The notes beneath the pieces were generated by a model. It saw nothing but the letters and a program-made list of their open reading frames with translations, searched no databases and had not been told where the DNA came from. Of a stretch of 64,000 bases of DNA, positions 44,150 to 54,859 are shown piece after piece. This DNA comes from Linyphia triangularis. Its lineage: Eukaryota; Arthropoda; Arachnida; Araneae; Linyphiidae. The position numbers and the translations under genes are program-made. The stretch covers positions 5,440,593-5,504,592 of the forward strand of contig OZ021725.1 in assembly GCA_963978545.1 (NCBI GenBank), written 5' to 3'. Numbering within the stretch: position 1 is the first letter of the stretch; each line of letters opens with the position of its first letter.

Positions 44150-44900
44150 AAATTAGAAGGCCAAAAGTTGGTCAAAGTTGAAACTTTCAGAGCTGTAAGC
44201 CTATTAAAAGTAACTTTTTGTGAAAATATTAATTAAAAAAAAATTAAAATTTTAACATTCTTCTTGTCAATAGTCCAATTAGAATGCCAAAACTACTTGT
44301 GTTGAAAATTTCAGAACTGTAGCCCAAATAGAAATCGTTTTGTAAAATATTTGTTAATTAATTAAAAAAGAACTAAATAAAAATTTAAAATTCTGTTTTC
44401 AAAAGTTCAATTAGAAGGCCAAAACTATTTAAGTTGAAAATTTCAGAGCTGTACACCTATTAGAAACCATTTTGTAAAATATTTATTAATTAATTAAAAA
44501 AATTAACTAATAAAAAACTAACAAAAAATTTAAAATTCTTTTTTTTTTAAGAGTTCAATAAGAAGGCCAAAATTAATTATGTTGAACATTTTAGAGCTGT
44601 AACCCTATTAGAAGTTGTTTTGTAAAAAAAATTGTTAATTAGGAAAATTAATTAAAAAATAACTAATTAAAATTTTAACATTCTGTTTTTCAAAAGTCCA
44701 ATTAGAAGGCTAAAACTACTTATGTTGAAAATTTCAGAGCTGTATCTCTGTTTGAAGTCATTTTGTAAAAAAAAAAATTAATTAAAATATTAATTAAAAA
44801 AGAAATAATTAAAATTTTAACATTCTGTTTGATAAACATAAAATTAGAAGGCCTAAACTTCTTATGATGAAAATTTTAGAGCTCTACTCCAATTTTAATT
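44150..44900. repeat. Tandem array, ~126-150 bp unit, six copies
   Basis: TTAGAAGGCCAAAACT-like phrases occur at about 44154, 44280, 44411, 44556, 44702 and 44846. Each is followed by TTGAAAATTTCAGAGCTGTA and AAT/TTAATTAATTAAAAA. It lies wholly inside the hAT-like element. Confidence 0.85.
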
Positions 44901-45178
44901 AGGATTCTATAGATCCACAGACAGACACACAGCTTGTTTTATGATTAAACTTCAATTTAAAAAAATTTTTGATCGCATTTATCAATATACGACATTGATC
45001 GGTCATGTAGTAAAGTACTAGACGAAACTTACAAAAAAAAAACGTCATATCGAAAATAGTCCACATAATACATATTTAATTATTAGATACATTGAACTCA
45101 ATTTGAAAAAAATTAAATTAATTGCATTTATTAACAAATGATCTCGATCGGTCAAGTGGTCAAGTACTAGACGAAATT

Positions 45179-45202
45179 CAAAAAAAAAAAAAAAAAAAAA
45201 AC
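45179..45202. repeat. Poly-A tract
   Basis: About 24 A in a row near the right end of the hAT-like element. Confidence 0.9.
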
Positions 45203-45652
45203 TTAAATCACGTGGTACAAATATATTTAAAAAAAAAGGGACTAAAGGGACCAAAAGTTAAAAAACGAGGACAAAAGGGACCAAAATAAAAAAAAAGGTA
45301 CTTTAAGGGACTAAGGAACCAACGCTAAACGCCCTGCAATCACGCTAACAATTTCATAATTTATCAACGCTTTCATTTAATTCATAAAAGCCGTGATTTT
45401 TTAAAATGATTTTTAATATCCATAGTATTTCAGTATCTATAACTTCGTATTCAATTACATGCGCCTCCATCGCACTGACGACGTTGATTGTTGCGAAATA
45501 CATCCGCTTTTGTGATATTTTTTATTATTAAAAATAGTTCGAACAATCCTAATCGAACTTCTTAATAGAAACTAAATTCACGTGCACTCTTCGCATAATT
45601 TTTTAAAGCACTTTCTGAAATCATGATACTTTTGACACACAAAGTATATGGT

Positions 45653-47666
45653 GGGTCAAACCACGTCAGATCAAACAGTGTAGTTCACCCGCAGATTTTC
45701 CTCAAATTTTGTATAATGGAATTATGGGCTAGGATGGCCACAAATCTCAATTTTGAAGGCTCCATGATATTTAATTACTGAGAAATTCATTATTGTAGCT
45801 TTTAAATTTTCCGCGAGATGCGCCTTTTTTTTTTTAATTTCTTAAATAACTCCTTACCTGTACAAGTTAATGAAGTGAAAATTTGTTTCTAGGGGTAACT
45901 TTTTAAGCTAATATCAAAAATGCAATCAGAAATTGTGTATCTTCTATAGTTTTTGCATTAAACATTTTATTGAGAAAAAAAAATTTCAAGAATTTTTTCC
46001 CACATGTTTGATCAGGAGCACATGTTTTAAATGTTTATATATTGTAAAGATGGTATACTACTTCCAGAAAAAAATTCATCTTGGCTTTTTGTCTCAGAGC
46101 TGAGAAAAAAATTATTGATCTTTCACAAAGAACGACTATAAACTGAATATTTTTCTTTTTATACACACAAAATGTATGCAATACAATTTTTTTTATGAAA
46201 ATATACTTTTAATTCTGGCAATCAGCCAAAAAATCTTTGGTGACCTTGACAGTCTAGACAAAGGATTATATAGATTTGGATGAAGGATTATTGAAAGATT
46301 TGCATCCTTGGGAGTTAGAATACTTATTTATCATTAATAGAGAGTTAAAAAATTATGTTCTGGTTTGTTTTATGGAAGGTTTTAAGTATAAGAATTTAAA
46401 ATAGGTGTTACTGTATACTATTATATATATTGTTAAAGCAAGTATATTCATAACAATGTCGGATACATTGTTAAAGTGCGCAGTTGGCGATAGATTGCAG
46501 ACTGAGTGTCATGTAACCAATTATTCAAGACGAACAGCATTTTTTGAATGGAATAGCTTTACAGAGGAGCAAAAAGAACTTATTGCACTTAGGTCTGAAA
46601 TTCCAAGTGAGCAATTTAATAATAATGCAACCATTTGTATTCACCATGAAAAATATTTGCTTTCTGCATATGAGCTACTTCAGAGATACTGTTGTGATCC
46701 ATTTCATTCACATAGTAGAGGTATCAAGAAGAGCTTGAGATTTGTTTCATTGGAATTAAAAAAAAAAAACGAAAAAAAAACCAGCTATCTTAAACCAGGG
46801 CAAAAATTATGTCCCCAGTGTCGAACTCGAATAACAGGTACTGAAGAATCATGCAATAATGAAGCTATTTTAAAGAGGCAGCTTGAAACTAAAAGTGCAC
46901 CTCAGGAACTTTTTGCTTCAGAAGCTGCTGAAGCTTTGAATCAAAGTATTATAAATCTTGGATGCACGCCTGTCATATTGCATGGGGTAAATAAAAAACA
47001 AGGACAAAGCTACGCAAAAAGAAAATCAGCAGAAGCTTGTTCTGTTTTGCAGAAGAAATTTGCAACAGTGTATTTTTTATGCCTTGAATGTGCTACTAGA
47101 AAAGTTAAACTGTATGCATAATAAAGCTTTTGTGGATATATGGAGAAAAACACCTAGTTTATAGTCGTTTCTTGTGAAAGTTCAATAATTTTTTTCTCAG
47201 CTCTGAGACAGAAAGCCAAGATGAATTTTTTTCTGGAAGTAGTGGTATACCATCTTTACAACATATAAAAATTTAAAACATGTGCTGCTGATCAAACATG
47301 TCGAAAAAAATTGTAGAATTTTTTTTGCAAAAATACGTTTAATGCAAAAACTATAGAAGATACACAATTTCTGATTGCATTTTTGAAATCAGCTTAAAAA
47401 GTTACCCCTAGAAACCAACTTTCACTTCAGTAACTTATACGGGTAAGGAGTTATTTAAGAAATTAAGAAGAAAAAAAATGTTGCATCTCGCGGAAAATTT
47501 AAAAGTTACAATAATTAATTTCTCAGTAATTAAAAATCATGGAGCCTTCAAAATTGAGATTTGTGGCCATCCTAGCCCATAATTCCATTATACAAAATTT
47601 GGGGAAAATCTGAGACGGTGGGTGAACTTTTTCCATTATTTTGTTTGATCTGACTTGGTTTGACCC
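45653..47666 (+). mobile_element. Element 3: DNA transposon with ~500-bp terminal inverted repeats
   Basis: GGGTCAAACCACGTCAGATC at the left returns as GGGTCAAACCAAGTCAGATC read inward from the right. The inverted repeat continues for about 500 bp on each side (45653-46152 and 47158-47666) with few differences, including GGCTAGGATGGCCACAAATC and its complement. TGGT flanks both ends (45649-45652 and 47667-47670). One ORF sits between the arms. The 4-bp duplication and GGGTC start agree with element 1. Confidence 0.92.
46456..47121 (+). CDS. N-terminal-type transposase protein of element 3
   Basis: An uninterrupted frame. The open frame begins at ATG 46405, but ATG 46456 (MSDTLLKCAVGDRLQTECHV) lacks the hydrophobic preceding residues and looks the better start, giving 221 residues. 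Visible features: FFEWNSFTEEQKELIALRSE, a possible zinc-binding set (CIHHEKYLLSAYELLQRYCC), KPGQKLCPQCRTRITG (C-x2-C), and a conserved-looking LNQSIINLGCTPVILHGV with QSYAKRKSAE. This order resembles the N-terminal half that I recall preceding the DFAENY catalytic half in full-length family members. The catalytic half is absent here, so the protein may bind transposon DNA but cannot cut it. It ends in a different-looking tail (FATVYFLCLECATRKVKLYA), perhaps from an unspliced intron. Confidence 0.65.
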   Translation: MSDTLLKCAVGDRLQTECHVTNYSRRTAFFEWNSFTEEQKELIALRSEIPSEQFNNNATICIHHEKYLLSAYELLQRYCCDPFHSHSRGIKKSLRFVSLELKKKNEKKTSYLKPGQKLCPQCRTRITGTEESCNNEAILKRQLETKSAPQELFASEAAEALNQSIINLGCTPVILHGVNKKQGQSYAKRKSAEACSVLQKKFATVYFLCLECATRKVKLYA

Positions 47667-47670
47667 TGGT

Positions 47671-49206
47671 GCAAATCCAACACATGGGCTTCAATATTAT
47701 ATTCTGGCTTTTTTAATCAGCTTGAATTGAAAATGCCCATCCCCACTATTTTTAAACAGTGATCAAAAAATTAGCACATACGATACAAAAATCAAACAAG
47801 ACATCACGTGACTTGATCGGATATTCCTGATATGTTGCGCAGCGAAGTACTCATTTAAGGGGGAAATGAAGAAATTTTTATACATGCAATTGTGATGTTT
47901 TCCAAGTTACCGAGTGGCTTAACTAAATTCGAAAGATTTTGCTCAATTTGTTGATCAAACTTTTTTAAGATGCTATATTTTTAGAAAACAAAATGAAATT
48001 CAAACACTTTGAATGTATTTTTACCGAATTCAAGGATTTCAAGCACTTGAAAATGAAAGTTTTTTTTCCAAACACTTTTCAAGGTTTTTTAAAAATGTAC
48101 GAACCATGGAAGAAAAAAATTCATGGACCTTTTTAAGAAAATTCAAGGACCATAAAATTACATTCTTTAGACATAAAAATACAAAACGGATGCGGAAAAA
48201 AAATGAAGGTGGAGATTATTGGTGGTTTCTTTAAAAATTCAGGGACCTCATTCTTTTTTCAAGGACTTTCAAACACCAAATTTCATCAAAAAATTTCAAG
48301 GACCGTGGGAACCGTGTGTTACAACTACATAGCAATCAGATGGCGAAAAATGAGTATCATATCAACGTAAATGTCAGCATTAATACCCGATATGCAGGTG
48401 CAAATCACTGCAATATAACAGATTATATCGGCGTAACAATCCCTAACGTCATCAATCACAACAACGTACATCTCTACGACAGCCATAGCGGCGTAAATAT
48501 TGGAAATGGTGCCTATTATAGTAGCGAAACACTCGATAAAAATGACCATCACACTCTAACATAAGTATCGGCAATAGGGCCTGCATAGTGGCCCAAATCT
48601 TGGCAATAGCAGCCATAATATCGACGTAACGTTCATCGAAAGTGACCTTCAGATAGTACTAACCTTCACATTCAAAGTTTCAAGACAGCATGTTTGAGAT
48701 AGTTGTCATGTAACAAAAACATCACAGGTCAATTTGTTTGCAAGTTATGCTGACCACAGACACACATTTTTTCTAGATCACTTTTTTGAAATAAGAATGT
48801 TCCAAAACTTGGAGAAATGCAAGACTGAATACTATACTTTCATTACCCAATTTAATACATATGGGTAATTGAAAGTAAAAATTACAAATAGGAATTTTCA
48901 CATATGGTGACATTCTTCATAGGACTTGCAATTTCAGCGGCAGAAGAAAAAATTTTGAAATCATTAAATGCTTAGAATTTTTTTTTTCTTCCATAGAACT
49001 TATTAATTATAATCCAATTTGATATGGACAAGCATCATCTGATAATACATACAGATCGTCCATGGTTATTCCATTGGTTGATGTCCACGGAAATGATATC
49101 CTTGTTATTGTTTACTTCCGAATGGAACTTTAGGTTTATAAACATGAGATTACTAAATTGATATCTGTACAACTAATACAATCAAATAAGTCATTAATAA
49201 TAAATA
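47671..49206. other. Stretch of old repeats without a gene
   Basis: At 48000-48312, phrases like TTCAAGGACCATAAAATTAC and a terminus-like CACACGGTTCCCACGGTCCT (minus strand) point to a hAT relic. At 48690-48900 a block matches, in direct orientation, the reverse complement of 50990-51210. Confidence 0.4.
48330..48640. repeat. Imperfect repeat rich in ATATCGGCGTAA phrases, copy 2
   Basis: Same vocabulary as 42985-43350: TTATATCGGCGTAACA, AGCGGCGTAAATATTGG, AAGTATCGGCAATAGGGCC. An ORF of 82 codons on the plus strand is a by-product. Confidence 0.45.
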
Positions 49207-49391
49207 GGGTCATTCCACGTCAAATCAACACACCTATTTTACCTCACCATCTCAGATTTTGATGAAATTTGGCGTAGAGGTTACATACATATAGACTAAG
49301 AAAAATGCAAATTTTTTTTAAAAAATATATCGACTCGTTTTGAAAATACGTCTATTTAAAAATTTTAAATTTAGGCAAAAATTACAAATTG
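49207..49391 (+). mobile_element. Terminus of a GGGTCATTCCACGTCAAATC-type DNA transposon
   Basis: GGGTCATTCCACGTCAAATC at 49207 is nearly the same as the right terminus of element 1 (GGGTCATTCCACGG). The block TTTTGATGAAATTTGGCGTA follows. It is interrupted by the hAT copy at 49392. I do not find the matching right end, so the element is truncated or very diverged. Confidence 0.5.
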
Positions 49392-50858
49392 CAGGGGTCA
49401 AAGTGACAAAATAAGAATATATAGGATTTTTAAAAAAAAAAATATAGGACAATATAAAATATAAAATAACTGCACACAGTTGCTACTGAACTCATTATAT
49501 ATTTCATTAATTAAAACTTTAAATGAAAATTACTGAAATTAACATACAAGACATACTTATTTGAAGTATGAGGACTTTCACACAGCACTAATTTTCCTTC
49601 CTATAAATTTTTCTTTTTAATAGAGGAATATCAATAAAAAGTACTTAGAAAATTACTATCTCCCTTTAAAACTCGTTATATTGAATTTAAGAAAACAGAA
49701 AAAAAAACACTAAAAAAAGAAATCGCCTGATCCTGAATATCGTCCTTTATTCGTTATTACCTCAATATTTCATACTTGGTATTCATCAATAAATCAAGTT
49801 TATATTAGCTACATTTGCAATTTTGAGTCTTTTGTTTCTAGCATGTATAAGTGCTTGAGCTGCCCTATTTCTTTTAAGCATTTTCTTTTTATCCTTATTA
49901 GCAGTCTTTTGTTAGTATAGATTTATCCTACGGGGCCGGACGGATTGGCGATTTAGTGCCAAATGTGGCAACCCGTTGACTTAGTTTCCCGGTAATCCTA
50001 GTGAGTGTTTAGATTTAGCAACGCAGATTTTTGACGTCATTTTCAATTTTTGACTTTTTTGAAAAGTCGCTATCCGAATTTTGACACTGTACAGCAAATT
50101 TTAACCCTTTTGTTTCCTTCATCAATCATTGACTGAGCACTCGAAATGCCAATTTTAGTCCTGCAAGTGTATAGGATAGTTTTTTTTTTTTTTTTGTCCG
50201 TTCTTCCCGGGGTAGTTTATTTCCGCATCGCTTTCTTTGGTTAAAATTCCAAGTCCTGTACGGATGGTGCGCTAAAAATTTATTACATAAAGCCGCGCCA
50301 AACTATGACAACCATAGATAGTTCACAGGTCATTAAAAAAATGGCGAGGCTGCTAATTTTTGGTAAAAATCACCTTAGCGTAGAATCCGTACCTGACTTG
50401 GAATTTTAACCTTTTCTTTTTGCATTATGGCCAATTAGTTTACTACGCGTGCTATGGAAAAGTTCACTTGTTTCTTGTTTACAACTTTCGTCGGTCGAGT
50501 ACAGTTGAGTTGTAGGAATAAGTCATCGTTACCTCTGTCGACGTGCGCTTTCCCTATGGTCAAGCAGAAAGGAAGTGAGTAGTCAATGCAACACGTGACG
50601 TCACAAGAGATACTGCGCGGCCGCTTCCTAACATCGTTTTGTCAGGTCTCTTTCGCTTACGATCACGGCAAAGAATCCAGAATATAAAAAAATCGCAACA
50701 ATCGGCACCGTTATTACGAATTTGAAGAAAATATAGGTCGAATCAACACAGAAATATAGGATTTATTTATAGGACAATTATAAAATATAGGACAATATAG
50801 GACGTTTTTTTCCGATTTTTAAAAAAATATAGGATATATAGGACGTCTGCGACCCCTG
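49392..50858. mobile_element. hAT-like element, inverted relative of 22296-23275
   Basis: Ends CAGGGGTCAAAG and (read inward from the right) CAGGGGTCGCAG are the reverse of the element in Gypsy-1. Shared landmarks are TATAGGAC phrases at both ends, TTGGCCATAATGCA, GTGCTCAGTCAATGATTGAT and a CRE-like GTGACGTCAC near 50590. It is longer because of a GTGGCAACCCGTTGAC block (49960-50100) and a MITE (50239-50411). No TSD is evident. Confidence 0.8.
50239..50411. mobile_element. MITE nested in the hAT copy
   Basis: GGTTAAAATTCCAAGTCCTG on the left; GGTTAAAATTCCAAGTCAGG read inward from the right. TTTCTT-like sequence flanks both sides. The sister hAT at 22296-23275 lacks it, so the site is verified by an empty copy. 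Confidence 0.85.
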
Positions 50859-50879
50859 CGTAATGCGCACGCGCTATTT

Positions 50880-51275
50880 TGACCAAAAACTTAATGATAG
50901 GTCCCATGGCCACTGCTAACTTGTACAAAAAATTTGAAAGTCGTAGGTCAATCCGTTCGGGTGTTATATGCTAACCACACAGAGAAACATTTTTTCTAGA
51001 ACACTTTTTATTTTCAATTGCCCATATGTATACATAGGGTATAATGGAAGAATAGTACCCGGTAAAAAAAAAAAAAAAAAAAAAAAAAACGATTTTTTTT
51101 TGCATTTCACCACGTTTTTGAACATTCTGATTTCAAAAAAATTATCTAGAAAAAATGTCTGTCTAGTGTATGTGTGTACGTGGTCAGCATAGCTCCCGAA
51201 CAAATTGAACTACGATGTTCAAATTTGGTGAGGACCGAAGGACCTACTATTAAGGTTTTCGTCAAAATTGCGCAT
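50880..51275. repeat. Inverted repeat with central poly-A
   Basis: The arm at about 50880-51005 (GCGCACGCGCTATTTTGACC, TAATGATAGGTCC, GGTTAGCAT reversed, CATTTTTTCTAGA) returns as its complement at about 51138-51275. Arms are roughly 130 bp with scattered mismatches. A run of about 26 A occupies 51065-51090 in the loop. Confidence 0.75.
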
Positions 51276-52114
51276 GCGCATAAGGTAGCTGCCATTGAAA
51301 AAAATCATGTTTTTTAGCGTTTGCCAAAAAACGGCTCTAACGATTTTGCTCAAAATCGCTGTGATAATGCCTCTTAAGGTATTCTAAACAACTCCACCTC
51401 CAAATTTCCCGTAAAAATGCATTGATGGCTCAAAAAATTGAAAAGCGAATGCCTTTAACACAGAATTCTTTTTCTTTGAGCATACCTCATCAACGATCGT
51501 TTTTTCCTCTCTCCTTAGTTTCATTTATAAGAAAGGATAATATAAGAATTATCGAAAAGTATATCGCCAAAATTATAATTTGGGCAGGTTTTTTTTTAAG
51601 ACCTATAGAAAAATTATGGCAAAAAATATCGCAAAATTAGCCATTTTTGCTAAATGAATGATGAAAATACTTAAACGGTAATGGCACAAATCCTCGTAAG
51701 TATTTTAGTGTAATTGAAAGTTGTGCCATGTTCCACACTTCTAGTTTAATCCAAGATGTTCCAAAAAGTGAAGAAATGCAAAAAAAAATAAAAAAATAAA
51801 AATTCTTTGACTGAATCCATTACTTTCATTATTACCCTATGTAAACTTATGGGTAGTTAAAAAACAAACAAAAAAACTTCCGGACTGGCCCATTTCTTAA
51901 GGACACTGACCGGCCCGGCGATTGCACCGGACAACCCTATGGCCAGTACGCCACTGTTCAGATATGTCGGGCCTCATCAATGAAATGTAGTTTTATTTTT
52001 ATTTCGAACCACATTGGTGCATAAATCAGCATAGAAAACTTTACGATTATACCAAGTTCATTGGTTGGATTTTCGTCACCAATGTATATGACACATCGGT
52101 ATGCTTTTTCATAA
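51276..52114. other. Non-coding stretch with a transposon terminus
   Basis: At 51903-51957 the minus strand reads CAGTGGCGTACTGGCCATAG followed by GGTTGTCCGGTGCAATCG, a hAT-like terminus also present at 58140. Nothing else is identified. Confidence 0.45.
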
Positions 52115-52384
52115 CCTTCCAAACTCAGCTTCAATGCCGTTGATTACATTGATCTCATCGACTGGTCAAAGCACATCATAACAGAACCCCCCTTTACAAT
52201 GTTTATAAAAGATGAAGAATTAGAAGACATGTGGAAAGAACAGTTTCCTATAATAATATCTGAGAAGTTTCCATGTCACACGCAAGCAAAAAAGAAATGC
52301 GTTCAACTCATATCTGAAGCTTCAGCGAAAGTTTGTGGTGATGGTGCAAGAGACGATCATATATGCGAGCTAAGATTCAAGTAA
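52115..52384 (+). pseudogene. Fragment of an unnamed transposon-associated protein
   Basis: Frame open from 52115: KLSFNAVDYIDLIDWSKHII, then TEPPFTMFIKDEEL, KFPCHTQAKKKCVQLISEAS and KVCGDGARDDHI before the stop. The order 'DYIDLIDW - TEPP - FPCHTQA - SEASAKVCG - RD' resembles the C-terminal end of uncharacterised proteins that I recall as repeated in arthropod genomes. No start codon and no upstream domain remain here. Confidence 0.5.
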
Positions 52385-53434
52385 GAAGAGAGCTTCCAAC
52401 ATTTAATAATAAGGGACAGAACTTTTCCGAGGACAAAACTTCATACTCTTTTTTTTACTTTACAATATTTTAATTTCTAAATATGAATAAGTATTATACC
52501 AGTAAACATACTTTTGATTTTTAATATGCAATTTTTTAATTTTTGTGATTTTTGAAATGATAGGAGTTGCTAGATATTGGGCAACATAGACATTTTTATG
52601 TGGTTTCTAACTGACTCATTCAAAGTACACTGCTTTTCATTCTTATTTTTACTCTTTCAATACCAGAGGGGCGCTGATAGATATTGATCAAAATGGATGA
52701 AATATTTTGTGTGTCTTTATTATATAGACTTATAATCACTAGACTGCGCCCTCCCACTTCAATTATACAACAAGGGTGAAACCAAAATAAAACATATGAG
52801 AAGGGAGTTTTTGGGAGAAGGGTTGCAGAGTTGGCCGATTTCGCCTCCTTTTGGCGTGGCCCTAGTTACATAAAGGAATAATTTTATGACGTAGTTAACT
52901 TATGCGTTAAATTGTTGGTTGACTGTATTCCTCTGGAATAATATGTATAACTTTTCCGATCACGTGTGTTTTAAAAACACTTGTGAAATTTTACTCGGTT
53001 TCCATGAAAAAATAAGTTCTATTGAATACTCTTGCTGGGATTAGTTCCGTAAAATTTTCTTCCAAATGCATCCATGTCTTCATTTGTAAAACCTAGCACT
53101 AGAGAAACAATGGCAACCAATTGGCACGCAGCATTATTCTCCCAAGTCAGAATGCATGTAAAGAATATATGCATATAAGATTATGAAAAATGAAGGTAGT
53201 TATTGTTTAGGCAATATTAAATCAATGGATGAAATAAGTTCTTGAGGAGACAGTTTTGGCAACCTTACAACCATCTAATGAAAAAAAATAAAATTTTCAA
53301 GTGCTGAGAAATTCATTTGCTGGTAAGTTGTTAGACATTATTAAATTTATTGTAGCCTATTATTGAGGTATAATGAATGTATAGTTACACTTCGTTTGTG
53401 ATTTCAATTGTAATATGCTTATCTTGTAAAACTA
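52385..53434. other. Intergenic stretch, nothing recognised
   Basis: AT-rich, only short frames. It lies between the protein fragment and the Tc1 element. Confidence 0.5.
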
Positions 53435-54756
53435 CACTCACTTCCAAAAGTTAAGGACAGAGGAAAATATTAATTTGCATAAGCCAATCTGAATTAAAGA
53501 AGCTGAAATTTTCTGAAAAGGTAGGAGGTATGCAAATATGTTAGGTAACAGCCGATCACGGTTTCGCGTCAAGAAATATACAAAACAGGCAGTCGTATAA
53601 AAAGCTGGCATTGTGAAGGGTTACAGGAGTTCCATGTAAATGCTGATAAAGGTGTTTAGAACATTTTTACGATTTGTTTTCAAGCTAGACGTGTTTCTAT
53701 GGCTTCCAGATGATGAATGGAAGATTCTGAGCGCAGGCAGGCTGTCGGACACATAGAAGCAGGACAGTCTATCACAGATATTGCTCATTTTTTAGGCGTA
53801 CAAACAGTTGAACGAAGATTTGTAGCTGGTCGTCCAAGGGTCGTTGCAGCGGTTAAAGGTAAGACGATATTTGCCTTTACTGTTCATCGAAGGTTACACA
53901 TGGATAGTCTGTACGCTCGGGTACCACGATTTTGTGTTCCTTTATCCATCCGAGTCAAAGTGACGCGATTAAAGTGGTGGGGCCAGCATGTGAATTGGAC
54001 TGTGTCAGATTGGGGCAAAGTTATGCTCACAGATGAGTCCTAATTTGCTCTACAACCCAATGATAAGCGTGTAAGGGTATGAAACAAGGCACACGCAATT
54101 GGCCCCAGAACATCCCGAATTCCGCATGTGGAAGCATCATGGTCTGGGCAGGGATTTCATTGGGATATCGCACCGACCTGCACATCTTTAGGCAAGGTTC
54201 AGTGACGGCTATACGGTATCGAGATGAAGTCTTAGAACCAACTGTGAAACTGTATGCTGAAGCAGTTGGTCTTTCTTACGTTTTAATAGATGATAATGCA
54301 CGTTGTTGCCGATTTTATGGAGAGTAAGGGGATTCCGAGTATGGAGTGGCCTGCTTTTTCGCGGACTTTATTCCAAATGAAAATCTTTGGGATGCCCTCG
54401 GCCGTGCTGTATGTAGACGCCACTTCCGGAGATTTAGAAACTGCTCAACAGGAGGAAGGATGATTACTGGACTCTGCGATGGTGTGCATTGTAACAAGTA
54501 TGGCATTGTAACATTGTACAAGATGGTCACATTGTAAAAAGCATGATCACACACTGTACACAGGTGAGGAGTGCTCACATACCCTATTTATGCCAGTTTG
54601 TGTTTGTTTTGAATTTAAACATCATTTTGTTAACGACGCAAATATGATTTCATCTCACATAAAGCCATTTACTTGCAGCATTTTGTGTCAATGAAAGCAG
54701 TACTCATAAATTTTTTTTCATTTTAATGATCCGAGCTTAACTTTTGTAAGTGAATG
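53435..54756 (+). mobile_element. Tc1-type transposon, degenerate
   Basis: Left end CACTCACTTCCAAAAGTTAA preceded by TA (53433-53434). The right end read inward, CATTCACTTACAAAAGTTAA, matches it with few changes; the following TA has become CA. The 1.3-kb length fits Tc1 elements. It contains a broken transposase. Confidence 0.85.
53717..54420 (+). pseudogene. Tc1 transposase remnant (DD34E type)
   Basis: The N-terminus MEDSERRQAVGHIEAGQSIT with DIAHFLGV is the first helix-turn-helix region. The second is mostly deleted. Then RFVAGRPRV, HVNWTVSDWGKVMLTDES (first Asp), a TAA in place of the residue before F, GSIMVWAGISLGYRTDLHIF, and LIDDNARC (second Asp). After a shift, PNENLWDALGRAV holds the Glu of the triad. 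At least one nonsense codon, two frameshifts and deletions make it inactive. Confidence 0.88.
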
Positions 54757-54859
54757 CAATTTTTACGAAAAATTATGGAACTAAATTTTTTTTATAACTG
54801 GCTTGCGTCTATCTATATGAGAATTTAACAATTCTCAATTTTTATAGTTAGTTGACATA

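Larger units (their letters stand above)
43680..45335. mobile_element. hAT-like element with 8-bp TSD and internal tandem repeats
   Basis: Left end AGGGTGTTTAGCAGC; right end read inward AGGGCGTTTAGCG. The 8-bp duplication GCAATCAC is exact (43672-43679 and 45336-45343). Both ends carry AAGGGACTAAGGGACC-type phrases. The interior has a tandem array (44150-44900) and two copies of a GATCGGTCA-GT-AGTACTAGACGAAA phrase (near 44997 and 45148). No transposase is visible. Confidence 0.85.

Noticed and set aside
49386..50864. Target-site duplication for the hAT copy at 49392-50858
   Set aside because: AAATTG on the left and CGTAAT on the right do not match at 6 or 8 bp; recorded as no evident duplication.
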